Below are positions 1 through 6,960 of a DNA stretch of 11,886 nt, in pieces. The stretch covers positions 1 through 11,886 of the forward strand of contig JAJUGM010000059.1 of NCBI GenBank assembly GCA_029268165.1, written 5' to 3'. Each line of letters opens with the position of its first letter. Position 1 is the stretch's first letter. The translations under genes were made by a program, and so were the position numbers. Below the pieces are notes generated by a model. That model had not been told where the DNA came from and made no database searches. It saw nothing but the letters and a program-made list of their open reading frames with translations. Source of the DNA: Bacteroidota bacterium (lineage in GTDB: Bacteria; Bacteroidota; Bacteroidia; Bacteroidales; UBA10428).

Positions 1-11
1 GACTTTTTTTG

Positions 12-43
12 CATCCTTTTTTGTGTCATGACAAAAAAGGATG
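12..43. repeat. Perfect 13-bp inverted repeat (hairpin)
   Basis: The left arm CATCCTTTTTTGT (12-24) and right arm ACAAAAAAGGATG (31-43) are perfectly complementary around a 6-nt loop, GTCATG. The stem carries six T and six A, like bidirectional terminators in AT-rich genomes. No T-run follows the stem on either strand, so a classical intrinsic terminator is not certain. It may end a gene lying to the left of the window. Confidence 0.6.
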
Positions 44-176
44 TGAGGCTTGGGGCAAAGCCCTCTCAGCATTCATTCCCACACACAATATTTCCTTTAA
101 AAATAACCCGGATGAATCTGCTTTTTCATCATACCTAAGCTCAAGTTAACATTAGCTGACGAAGCAAACTGAATGA

Positions 177-202
177 TTGCCGTTGGCTTTAGCAAACGGC
201 AA
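177..202. terminator. Possible 3' hairpin downstream of the O-methyltransferase
   Basis: TTGCCGTT (177-184) pairs with AACGGCAA (195-202), leaving a 10-nt loop that contains a further GCT/AGC complementarity. It lies about 113 nt beyond the minus-strand O-methyltransferase stop. No T-run follows in that direction, so the terminator role is an inference from position and stem quality only. Confidence 0.35.
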
Positions 203-315
203 GGAAAGTTTTACCATGCAATATATTTCGTAATTAACTTCTTTAGCTTTTGCTATACCGCATCATAATGAAAGCATAATAATAAACAGGAACATAGAAA
301 AATGCGGGAAGATAT

Positions 316-954
316 CTATTCTATTTTTCGTATCAACATCAGGCCGTCGCGCAATGGCAAAATTAGTTTTTCAACTGTGTTATCATTTTTAATATAATCA
401 TTAAATGCCACAATGCCTGTTGTTTCCTTATCCCTGGCAGGTTTGGTTACCTTACCGTTCCATAGCACATTATCAGCTATAATGTAACCGCCTTTTCTGG
501 TTTTCGGATATACAGCATGATAGTAATCAAGATACTGCTGTTTGTTCCCGTCAATAAATACAAGGTCAAATTCGTAGTTAAGTTGCGGAATGATTTGCCT
601 TGCATCGCCGGTATGAAGTATAATTTTTCCCTGAAGGCCTGCTTTTTCAATATATTTTTCGATCATTGGCCGGATTTCGTCATTTATTTCAATGGTATGA
701 AGGATACCATCTTTTTTCAGTCCTTTTGCCAGACAAATAGCAGAATATCCTGTAAATGTTCCAATTTCAAGTACAGATTCCGGTTGAATCATGCGGCTGA
801 TGAATTCAAGAAATTTACCCTGCAGATTACCAGAGACCATACGGGGATAAAGGACTTTCCGGAATGTTTCGCGATATAATTCAGCAAGTACATGGTCTTC
901 AGGTGAAGAATGGCTTTGGATATAGTCTGATAATTCTTTATCAATGTCAAGCAT
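316..954 (-). CDS. Class I SAM-dependent O-methyltransferase (catechol/caffeoyl-CoA OMT-like)
   Basis: This 212-residue cytosolic enzyme is predicted to transfer a methyl group from S-adenosylmethionine to a hydroxyl of a small acceptor. The SAM-binding motif I (EIGTFTGYSA) is at residues 63-72, an acidic post-I loop (HTIEI) is near 86-90, the metal-site segment FIDGNK places Asp135, and IADNVLWNG places Asp161-Asn162. The ending PLRDGLMLIRK is typical of the family, in which Asp, Asp and Asn bind a divalent cation. Length is normal. The acceptor cannot be told from sequence; bacterial relatives are often of unknown substrate. The start lies 7 nt after the stop of the upstream lipoprotein gene, so the two are probably co-transcribed and perhaps translationally coupled. 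The family call is firm, the substrate open. Confidence 0.92.
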   Translation of the reverse strand: MLDIDKELSDYIQSHSSPEDHVLAELYRETFRKVLYPRMVSGNLQGKFLEFISRMIQPESVLEIGTFTGYSAICLAKGLKKDGILHTIEINDEIRPMIEKYIEKAGLQGKIILHTGDARQIIPQLNYEFDLVFIDGNKQQYLDYYHAVYPKTRKGGYIIADNVLWNGKVTKPARDKETTGIVAFNDYIKNDNTVEKLILPLRDGLMLIRKIE

Positions 955-961
955 ATACGCT

Positions 962-1414
962 TTATTTCTTTAAAAACTCCTGCTTCAGTTCAAGATTAAT
1001 ATGGTTTTTCTCAACCACATAACAATCTGCATCGCATTCATCACTTACATGTTTAACTACCAGCTTAGCCCTGTCAATGGCATATATGGTTTTACCTCCA
1101 AAGCGGTACTCTGCTCTTACGGAAAGTTTTTTATCTACATCAACAACCACCCAGTAAGGATTACCGTTTTCAACCCAAGCTGTATCAACAAAATAAATAT
1201 TATTGTCTTCCACATTGCCGCTGTAAAATACCAGCGGCACTTCATCAATGCTGTCATTAAATGTCAGGTAAACATAAAGTTTTTCCATTGTAGGCTTCTC
1301 AGCATAACATTTATCACAGTCAACGTTTGAAGTAAATGTTTTTTCATCACATGCATTAATCATAAATGCAACCGAAATTATAAAAGCAATCGGGATTATC
1401 GTTTCTTTTTTCAT
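962..1414 (-). CDS. Small Cys-containing lipoprotein, unknown function
   Basis: I do not recognise this protein. From the ATG at 1414 it has 150 residues: a short Lys-containing n-region, a hydrophobic core, and a lipobox ending INAC, with the lipidated cysteine at residue 22. It should therefore be exported and anchored to a membrane. An upstream in-frame ATG at 1453 would add 13 residues (MRYSPQIKITYFR) ahead of the signal peptide, which makes it less likely. The mature part is acidic and beta-rich, with two close cysteine pairs: DCDKC (Cys33, Cys36) and ECDADC (Cys127, Cys131). These could form disulfides linking the ends of the domain or bind a metal. It precedes the O-methyltransferase by 7 nt and follows the ankyrin gene by a 117-nt gap. 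Confidence 0.8.
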   Translation of the reverse strand: MKKETIIPIAFIISVAFMINACDEKTFTSNVDCDKCYAEKPTMEKLYVYLTFNDSIDEVPLVFYSGNVEDNNIYFVDTAWVENGNPYWVVVDVDKKLSVRAEYRFGGKTIYAIDRAKLVVKHVSDECDADCYVVEKNHINLELKQEFLKK

Positions 1415-1531
1415 TCGAAAATAAGTTATTTTTATCTGTGGGGAGTAACGCATAAGTTAACCCTATGTAAGTATGAAGGTTCATTTTTATCACTTTTTGT
1501 GTTCATTACAATATATGATCGTTTCATACTA

Positions 1532-2950
1532 CTATCGGATAAAATCAGTATTGAAATTATCCTTTTTACTGTTCCATTTTACACAAAAAGACATCTTTAT
1601 AAGATTCGGATTTACTTTGTAAAGCCTGAGGTTCATGTATTCGTAGCCAACAGTAAAGCGGATATATTTTGTGTCAAGCGTAATGCCGGCAACTGGTGCT
1701 GCCAGTATTCTGTCGTCAGGTTGTCTGGAGGAACCCCTGTAACTGCCGTATGTATAGATTCCTTTTACCCCTCCGTAAATTCCGGTCATAAATTTGCCTG
1801 AGTTACTGCGGAAAAGGTAAACTGATTTATCAAGTGAAAGAAATAGATTGCCTCTGCGTTCCCAGTACTGGTATGAATATAATTCATTGTAATCTTCGAG
1901 AACTCTTATAGCTGATGGTCTGAATCCTATTCCTGCACTTAAATGCAGGTTATACTTTTTTTCAGCAGCAAGAAAATAAAAGTTCCAGTAATAATCATCG
2001 AGGTTCCATATCATTTCGGTTCCCAGTCCGAACATATTAATTCCCGGCCAGTAATTATAACGCACATTATTTGCGCGTAAAAATGCAGTTATTGAGTCAT
2101 TCCTGTTTTCAGCTGCTATGGTCCGCAGGTTTTGTGAATGGCTGAGTTTGTGGTGAAGATTTGCCCCTGCTGAGTATAGTATTTTTAAGGCATACAAATC
2201 ATTCACTTCTGTAGCAATAGCAGTAGGTGAATATCCGTTTTCTGCTACAATATTCGGATCAGCACCATAATCGAGTAACAGTTCTATGATTCCCCAGTAA
2301 CCATACCAGATTGCGGCATGCAGCGGTGTAAAACCCTTCATATTTTTACTGTTAGGATCAGCGCCATTTTCAAGCAACAAATAGACAATGTCATAATTAC
2401 CTGTAACACATGCTATCATAAGTGCAGATGCACCGAAATTATCCTTTTTCAAAGGATCAGCGCCATAATATAACAACATATCCGCAATAGCAATACTGTC
2501 AATGCCTACAGCATACATTAAGGGGGTAATTCCCTTTTCATCGGCTATTTCCACATCTGATCCTTTTCTTATCATATATTCAGCCATTTCAAGATCACCG
2601 TTTCTTATTGCTAAAATAAGTGGGGTAGTGCCATCAGTGTATGTCTTGTTAAGCTCAGCCCCGTGCTCAATAAGGAGCCGGGCAACTGAATAATGACGGT
2701 TATTCAGAGCATACATTAAAGCAGGCCATCCGTCAAGTGATAATTTGTTAACATCAGCGCCTAATTGTAAAAGCCTTGCTGTAAGTGCGCTATCACCTTT
2801 TGATGCAGCAAGTAAAAAAGTGTAAGTAGTATCATTGTCAATTATTTCGTTTGAGTCTGACTTCACAATTTCCGTAACAGGCTGACCGTTCAAGGTAAAA
2901 ACTTGAAGCAGATAAAGATAAAATATTATTCTTCCTGCGTTTCCTAACAT
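1532..2950 (-). CDS. Exported ankyrin-repeat protein with C-terminal beta-barrel-like domain
   Basis: The 472-residue protein starts with a hydrophobic segment (residues 7-20) that looks like a signal peptide, with possible cleavage near NGQPV. About eight ankyrin repeats follow between residues 42 and 296; clear ones carry the G-TPL-AA pattern and the LLL-GADPN turn (residues 106-135, 139-168, 172-201, 205-234), while the first and last are degenerate. Residues 297-460 differ: they have alternating hydrophobic and aromatic residues, many Tyr, Trp and Gly, and about eight short beta segments (for example NLHLSAGIGFRP, IRFTVGYEYMNLRLY), suggesting an outer-membrane barrel or beta-sandwich. Ankyrin repeats are protein-binding scaffolds, so a periplasmic binding domain tethered to the outer membrane is my inference. 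The barrel assignment is structural guesswork; the repeat call is firm. A -7 element lies 19 nt upstream of the start. Confidence 0.88.
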   Translation of the reverse strand: MLGNAGRIIFYLYLLQVFTLNGQPVTEIVKSDSNEIIDNDTTYTFLLAASKGDSALTARLLQLGADVNKLSLDGWPALMYALNNRHYSVARLLIEHGAELNKTYTDGTTPLILAIRNGDLEMAEYMIRKGSDVEIADEKGITPLMYAVGIDSIAIADMLLYYGADPLKKDNFGASALMIACVTGNYDIVYLLLENGADPNSKNMKGFTPLHAAIWYGYWGIIELLLDYGADPNIVAENGYSPTAIATEVNDLYALKILYSAGANLHHKLSHSQNLRTIAAENRNDSITAFLRANNVRYNYWPGINMFGLGTEMIWNLDDYYWNFYFLAAEKKYNLHLSAGIGFRPSAIRVLEDYNELYSYQYWERRGNLFLSLDKSVYLFRSNSGKFMTGIYGGVKGIYTYGSYRGSSRQPDDRILAAPVAGITLDTKYIRFTVGYEYMNLRLYKVNPNLIKMSFCVKWNSKKDNFNTDFIR

Positions 2951-2969
2951 TTCTAATGGTTAAATGATT

Positions 2970-2977
2970 CAAAAATA
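2970..2977 (-). promoter_or_regulatory. -7 promoter element of the ankyrin gene
   Basis: On the minus strand this reads TATTTTTG, an exact match to the Bacteroidota -7 consensus TAnnTTTG, ending 19 nt before the ATG. It would give a leader of about 13 nt. No TTTG -33 element sits at the expected spacing, so the call rests on the -7 match and position. Confidence 0.5.
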
Positions 2978-3069
2978 ATTTAAAACCCAAAGAAAGTGAT
3001 GATGTCAGATAATTTTTTTTAAATGGTTTACAGAAATGTTTTTATCTATAAATGATAATCGGAGCCAGT

Positions 3070-3127
3070 AATCCGTCATATGCCATCCATCAGGTGCCGG
3101 TAAAATCATCTATCATCTGCCATCAAC
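3070..3127. repeat. Degenerate 7-bp tandem repeat, core NATCYGN
   Basis: Read in sevens from 3070 the sequence is AATCCGT, CATATGC, CATCCAT, CAGGTGC; a second block from 3107 is CATCTAT, CATCTGC, CATCAAC. The two blocks are out of phase with each other. The same core occurs at 9078-9151 in the other divergent intergenic region. No function is known to me. Confidence 0.5.
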
Positions 3128-3275
3128 CTTTGTATTGGTAATGATATTTAAAATTTGAAAGTTATTGTAATTTTAAAATAACTTTTTAATAAATCACTGC
3201 ATATAAAATAACTAATTTATTATCCGCGAATCATGTCATTATACCAAACAAAATAAATGATTTGATGTTATTTTA

Positions 3276-3283
3276 TAAATTTA
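3276..3283 (+). promoter_or_regulatory. Possible -7 promoter element of zwf
   Basis: TAAATTTA matches TAnnTTTG in all fixed positions except the last and ends 18 nt before the zwf ATG, the same placement as the better elements of this window. The surrounding DNA is so AT-rich that a chance match is quite possible, and no -33 element is evident. Confidence 0.35.
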
Positions 3284-3301
3284 CAAAATGATAATATTTA
3301 A

Positions 3302-4822
3302 ATGAAAAAACCTGAAAACCAGTTGCTGGTTATTTTTGGCGCTTCAGGCGACCTGGCACATAGGAAATTATTACCTGCCATTTTTGAATTGTTCAGACAA
3401 CATCTCTTACCCGAACAATTTATTATAGTTGGTGCAGGGCGTACGGAATTTACAGATGAGTCGTTCAGGAATAAAACGCGTGAATCAATCACAGGAAGCC
3501 GGCCTTCTGATGAAGAAATAACAAACTTTTTAGGTTTGTTACATTATGTTACTGTTGATACTTCTGATGGATCGGATTATAGAAAACTCAAAGAAAGGCT
3601 CAATGATCTTGATGAAAGGAATAATACTGGCGGAAACTTTATTTTTTACCTTGCCACGCCGCCCTCTTTGTACCATACTATATCAGAAAATCTGGCTGCA
3701 CAAGGATTAAATAAAAGCAATAATAACTCATGGAGGAGATTAATCATTGAAAAACCTTTTGGCTATGATCAACAATCGGCCCGTGAGCTTAACAAGTTGC
3801 TTTATAATTATTTCAGTGAAGACCAGTTATACCGTATAGATCATTATTTGGGAAAAGAAACGGTTCAGAATGTCATGGTAACAAGGTTTTCCAATGGCAT
3901 TTTCGAACCATTATGGAACAGGAATTATGTTCATCATATTGAAATTACTTCAGCTGAAAATATTGGGATTGAGAACCGCGGAGGTTTCTATGATCATGTA
4001 GGTGCTATGCGCGACATGGTTCAGAATCACCTGTTGCATTTGCTTACACTTGTTGCTATGGAACCTCCTACTGTGATTACTTCAACTGCCATTCGTAATG
4101 AGATGCTAAAGGTTTTACAGGCTGTCAGGCCCATTAAGCCGGAAGAAGTTGAGCATAATGTTATAAAAGGTCAATATACGGCTGCAACATTAAATGGAGT
4201 AAAAATTCCTGCTTATCGTGAAGAAAACGGTGTAAAACCCGATTCAGTTACCGAAACTTTTGTTGCTCTTAAACTGTATGTTGATAATTGGCGATGGGGC
4301 GGAGTCCCTTTTTATATACGAACTGGGAAAAGATTGCCCACTAAGGTAACAGAAATCGTTGTGCACTTCAAACCTACACCTCATAAGTTGTTTTGTTTTA
4401 ACGAAGGACTCTGCAATTCGGAAAATCAGCTTGTCCTGCGTATTCAGCCTGATGAGGGCATTCTGTTGAAATTCGGTATGAAAGTCCCCGGAACCGGATT
4501 TAATGTTCAGGATGTTAATATGGATTTTCATTATTCTGAACTGGCACAGACCTATATTCCTGAAGCATATCAGCGGTTGCTGCTTGATTGTATGCAGGGC
4601 GATTCAACACTGTTTATCCGCGGCGATGCCATTGAAACAGCCTGGAGAATTGTTGACCCCATTATCAATACATGGAAAGAAAAACCTGAAATACCTTTGT
4701 ATGGCTATCCGGCAGGCACATGGGGACCTGTTGAATCTGAGAGCCTGATTGAAGGCGAGGGGATGAACTGGCGATATCCATGTAAAAATCTGACAAATGA
4801 CGGAATATATTGTGAACTGTAA
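3302..4822 (+). CDS. zwf: Glucose-6-phosphate 1-dehydrogenase
   Basis: This enzyme oxidises glucose-6-phosphate to 6-phosphoglucono-1,5-lactone with reduction of NADP+ (or NAD+), the entry to the oxidative pentose phosphate pathway in the cytosol. The 506 residues match the family length. The N-terminal Rossmann motif GASGDLA is at residues 13-19, followed by RKLLPA; EKPFG is at 150-154; the substrate signature RIDHYLGKE is at 178-186; and DHVGAMRDMVQNH ends at His243, equivalent to the general-base histidine of the family. RTGKRLP, of the C-terminal substrate-binding half, is also present. All key residues are intact. pgl starts 2 nt after its stop, so the two form an operon for the first two steps. 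The third gene, gnd, is not adjacent. Identification is essentially certain; coenzyme preference cannot be read from the sequence. Confidence 0.98.
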   Translation: MKKPENQLLVIFGASGDLAHRKLLPAIFELFRQHLLPEQFIIVGAGRTEFTDESFRNKTRESITGSRPSDEEITNFLGLLHYVTVDTSDGSDYRKLKERLNDLDERNNTGGNFIFYLATPPSLYHTISENLAAQGLNKSNNNSWRRLIIEKPFGYDQQSARELNKLLYNYFSEDQLYRIDHYLGKETVQNVMVTRFSNGIFEPLWNRNYVHHIEITSAENIGIENRGGFYDHVGAMRDMVQNHLLHLLTLVAMEPPTVITSTAIRNEMLKVLQAVRPIKPEEVEHNVIKGQYTAATLNGVKIPAYREENGVKPDSVTETFVALKLYVDNWRWGGVPFYIRTGKRLPTKVTEIVVHFKPTPHKLFCFNEGLCNSENQLVLRIQPDEGILLKFGMKVPGTGFNVQDVNMDFHYSELAQTYIPEAYQRLLLDCMQGDSTLFIRGDAIETAWRIVDPIINTWKEKPEIPLYGYPAGTWGPVESESLIEGEGMNWRYPCKNLTNDGIYCEL

Positions 4823-4824
4823 TT

Positions 4825-5568
4825 ATGAAAGACCGGGTTAAAATATTTGAAACACCAAATGCGCTGGCCGAAGAATTAGCAGGTGAATTTTATTTTCATA
4901 TCGCAAAGCTTTCGCTGCAACAAGATAAAATAAATATCGCTCTTTCCGGAGGAAGCACACCTCACCTCTGGTTTAAAAGGATTGCATCACATCGTGTTTC
5001 TCATTCATTTGATATTGACTGGCATAAGGTTCATTTTTTCTGGTGTGATGAGAGGTGTGTACCCGCTGATCATTCCGACAGTAATTACGGTATGGCATAC
5101 AGACTTTTTTTAAAACCTCTTGGTATTAACAGTTCAAATATCCACCGCATCAGAGGCGAAGATGAACCTGAAGAAGAAGCCATAAGATATGCTGAAGAAA
5201 TACTCAAACATGTTCCGGTGCGAAATAATATTCCGGTTTTCGACTGGATTTTTCTGGGCATGGGAGACGACGGTCATACAGCATCTATTTTTCCTGACCA
5301 GTTGAATTTGCTATATTGCGATAAAATATGTGAAGTGGCAGTTCATCCAAAAACAGATCAGAAAAGGATAACCCTCACGGGAAAAACCCTTGTCAATGCC
5401 AGACGCGTTACATTTATCATTACAGGTAGTTCAAAAAAACAGATTGTTCATGAGATACTCACCGACAAGCCTGTTTCGAAATTTTATCCGGCAAAGCATA
5501 TCAGGCCTATTCGTGGCGAACCTGAATGGTACCTTGATAAGGATGCTGCGGAAATAATAAAAAAATAA
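4825..5568 (+). CDS. pgl: 6-phosphogluconolactonase (DevB/SOL type)
   Basis: It hydrolyses 6-phosphogluconolactone, the product of the preceding gene, to 6-phosphogluconate. The 247-residue length is normal for the NagB-fold lactonase family. Motifs seen are SGGSTP (residues 41-46), the phosphate-binding turn near the N-terminus; FFWCDERCVP (71-80); SDSNYGMAYRLFL; and GMGDDGHTASIFP (145-157), which contains the catalytic-region Asp-Gly-His of the family. TLTGKTLVNARRVTFIITG fits the C-terminal core. The start is the ATG 2 nt after the zwf stop, so expression should be coupled to zwf. The GDDGHTAS form and the zwf partner separate it from glucosamine-6-phosphate deaminases of the same fold. 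Confidence 0.97.
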   Translation: MKDRVKIFETPNALAEELAGEFYFHIAKLSLQQDKINIALSGGSTPHLWFKRIASHRVSHSFDIDWHKVHFFWCDERCVPADHSDSNYGMAYRLFLKPLGINSSNIHRIRGEDEPEEEAIRYAEEILKHVPVRNNIPVFDWIFLGMGDDGHTASIFPDQLNLLYCDKICEVAVHPKTDQKRITLTGKTLVNARRVTFIITGSSKKQIVHEILTDKPVSKFYPAKHIRPIRGEPEWYLDKDAAEIIKK

Positions 5569-5627
5569 ACATAGGATTTACCGGTATTGTCTTAATATAA
5601 CATTTCATTTTTCCCGACTCAAATTAT

Positions 5628-5635
5628 TACCTTTG
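5628..5635 (+). promoter_or_regulatory. -7 promoter element of mnmA
   Basis: TACCTTTG is an exact TAnnTTTG match ending 19 nt before the TTG start of mnmA. If the last base is position -7, transcription begins near 5642 and the leader is about 13 nt. No TTTG is found at -33 spacing. It lies in the 86-bp gap after pgl, indicating that mnmA is not solely dependent on the zwf-pgl transcript. Confidence 0.6.
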
Positions 5636-5654
5636 TACAAAAATTTCGCGGGCA

Positions 5655-6854
5655 TTGAAGAAACGTGTAATTGTAGGTATATCGGGAGGTGTCGACTCAA
5701 GTGTTGCTGCATACTTACTAAAAAGACAAGGTTATGATGTGCAGGGCATGTTTATGATTAACTGGCATGACACAACAGGGACAATTTCAGGTGATTGTCC
5801 CTGGGGCGATGATATAATTTTTGCCGAACTGGTAGCCCGCAAATTACAGATCCCTTTAAAGACTGTAGATTTTAGTAATGAGTACCGAAGGCGTATTGTG
5901 GATTATATGTTTGCTGAATATGAAAAAGGAAGAACACCCAACCCTGATGTATTATGCAACCGCGAAATAAAATTTGATCTTTTCCTCAAAGCCGCTCTTG
6001 ATGAAGGAGCTGATTATATTGCAACCGGGCATTACTGCCGTAAGGAGGAAATTCACAACGGTAATCTCACTATTTACCGTTTAAAGGCAGGTATTGACAA
6101 ATCCAAGGACCAGAGCTATTTTCTATGCCAGCTTAATCAGCATCAATTAAAGTTTGCTTTGTTCCCGTTAGGTACCATGATGAAAAATGATGTACGTAAG
6201 ATTGCCCAGGAACAGGGACTGGCAACAGCTGACAGAAAAGATTCACAGGGCCTTTGTTTTATAGGTAAAATTCATCTTCCTGAATTCCTGAAACAAAAAC
6301 TGCAACCCAAACAGGGCAATGTAATTGAGATTCCTTCGGATCTGCCGGTTTATCATAAATATGTGAAAACTCATCGTCATTTTTTACTTACTGGTGAAGG
6401 GTTGGATGAATTAACAGCTGATTTTAACTACGGTAAGGAAGATGGAAAAATTATCGGCTATCATAACGGCGCGCATTTTTTCACAGTTGGCCAGCGAAAA
6501 GGATTAAACATAGGAGGTAAAGCAGAACCTTTATTTGTACTTAAATCCGATACGGTGAATAACAATATTTACGTTGGCATGGGACATGCACATCCGGGCC
6601 TTAACCGATGGGGACTTAGAATTACCACTTCTGATATTCATTGGCTCAGAAAGGATAAGGCTCTTGAAAAAGGGAATTCACGCCGTTATTTGGTTAGAAT
6701 CAGATACCGGCAGGCACTTCAACCGGCTACTCTTTATTATCATAATGATGGTTTGTATATCATTTTTGACAAAAGGCAACGTGGTATAACACCCGGCCAG
6801 TTTGCTGCATGGTATGAGGGTGATGAACTCATTGGTTCGGGTGTGATTGAATGA
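5655..6854 (+). CDS. mnmA: tRNA-specific 2-thiouridylase MnmA (TTG start)
   Basis: MnmA activates U34 of Lys, Glu and Gln tRNAs by adenylation and inserts sulfur delivered by a persulfide relay, giving 2-thiouridine. The N-terminal PP-loop SGGVDSS is at residues 10-16; NPDVLCNREIKF carries the first catalytic cysteine (Cys101); KSKDQSYFLCQL and DSQGLCFIGK follow, the latter with the second catalytic cysteine (Cys201); and TVGQRKGLNIGG and the C-terminal beta-barrel ending GQFAAWYEGDELIGSGVI complete the family. The start is TTG at 5655: no ATG or GTG precedes the P-loop in frame, and the exact -7 element sits 19 nt upstream. At 399 residues it is longer than usual; about 40 extra residues sit in the central domain (roughly 223-264). 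Whether this insert is typical of the phylum I cannot check. Function is very secure. Confidence 0.97.
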   Translation: MKKRVIVGISGGVDSSVAAYLLKRQGYDVQGMFMINWHDTTGTISGDCPWGDDIIFAELVARKLQIPLKTVDFSNEYRRRIVDYMFAEYEKGRTPNPDVLCNREIKFDLFLKAALDEGADYIATGHYCRKEEIHNGNLTIYRLKAGIDKSKDQSYFLCQLNQHQLKFALFPLGTMMKNDVRKIAQEQGLATADRKDSQGLCFIGKIHLPEFLKQKLQPKQGNVIEIPSDLPVYHKYVKTHRHFLLTGEGLDELTADFNYGKEDGKIIGYHNGAHFFTVGQRKGLNIGGKAEPLFVLKSDTVNNNIYVGMGHAHPGLNRWGLRITTSDIHWLRKDKALEKGNSRRYLVRIRYRQALQPATLYYHNDGLYIIFDKRQRGITPGQFAAWYEGDELIGSGVIE

Positions 6855-6890
6855 AATCCATAACTTAATTCCTTGTTAATAAACAATAAT

Positions 6891-6913
6891 ATTATTTGAT
6901 AATATCAAATAAT
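6891..6913. repeat. Palindrome 1 after mnmA (11-bp arms, 1-nt centre)
   Basis: ATTATTTGATA (6891-6901) and TATCAAATAAT (6903-6913) are perfectly complementary around a single A. The almost uninterrupted dyad fits a dimeric regulator's operator better than an RNA hairpin, because a 1-nt loop forces the innermost pairs open. It lies 36 nt after the mnmA stop. Confidence 0.6.
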
Positions 6914-6927
6914 AATTTATCCCAATT

Positions 6928-6955
6928 ATTGCATTAGAAAAATTTCTAATGCAAT
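6928..6955. repeat. Palindrome 2 after mnmA (13-bp arms, 2-nt centre)
   Basis: ATTGCATTAGAAA (6928-6940) and TTTCTAATGCAAT (6943-6955) are perfect inverted copies separated by AA. The arm sequence is unrelated to palindromes 1 and 3, so this is not a repeated unit. It could be an operator or an RNA stem. Confidence 0.6.
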
Positions 6956-6960
6956 GCTAT

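Larger units (their letters stand above)
1..315. other. Left-edge non-coding stretch
   Basis: No convincing gene is seen here. Two plus-strand frames are open from the left edge (to a TAA ending near 141 and to another slightly downstream), but they overlap each other, include a perfect hairpin at 12-43 and resemble nothing recognisable, so I do not call a gene tail. The stretch lies downstream of the minus-strand O-methyltransferase, whose stop is at 316-318. It contains two inverted repeats, listed separately, which may mark transcript ends. Confidence 0.6.
2951..3301. other. Divergent intergenic region between the ankyrin gene and zwf
   Basis: This 351-bp region must hold promoters for both flanking genes. 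Seen in it are the ankyrin -7 element (2970-2977), a run of degenerate 7-bp repeats (3070-3127), a strongly AT-rich stretch with a direct repeat AAAATAACT (3175-3183 and 3205-3213), and a near-consensus -7 element for zwf (3276-3283). No open frame of interest was found. Confidence 0.6.

Noticed and set aside
1..150. Two overlapping plus-strand frames open from the left edge, possibly the tail of a gene
   Set aside because: Both are short, neither resembles a protein, and they run through a perfect 13-bp hairpin; in a short stretch this is expected by chance.
517..879. Plus-strand open frame opposite the O-methyltransferase
   Set aside because: It is antisense to a strongly conserved enzyme, Phe/Lys/Ile-rich and without family resemblance; a shadow of the real gene.
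1415..1531. Separate promoter for the lipoprotein gene (TATTTTCG on the minus strand near 1417-1424)
   Set aside because: The one-mismatch element lies only about 2 nt from the chosen ATG, so transcription would begin inside the gene.
3070..3127. CRISPR-like array
   Set aside because: Units are 7 bp, degenerate, and without spacers; no cas genes are present.
5579..5586. TACCGGTA palindrome after pgl as an operator
   Set aside because: An isolated 8-bp palindrome is too short and unsupported by a second site to call.
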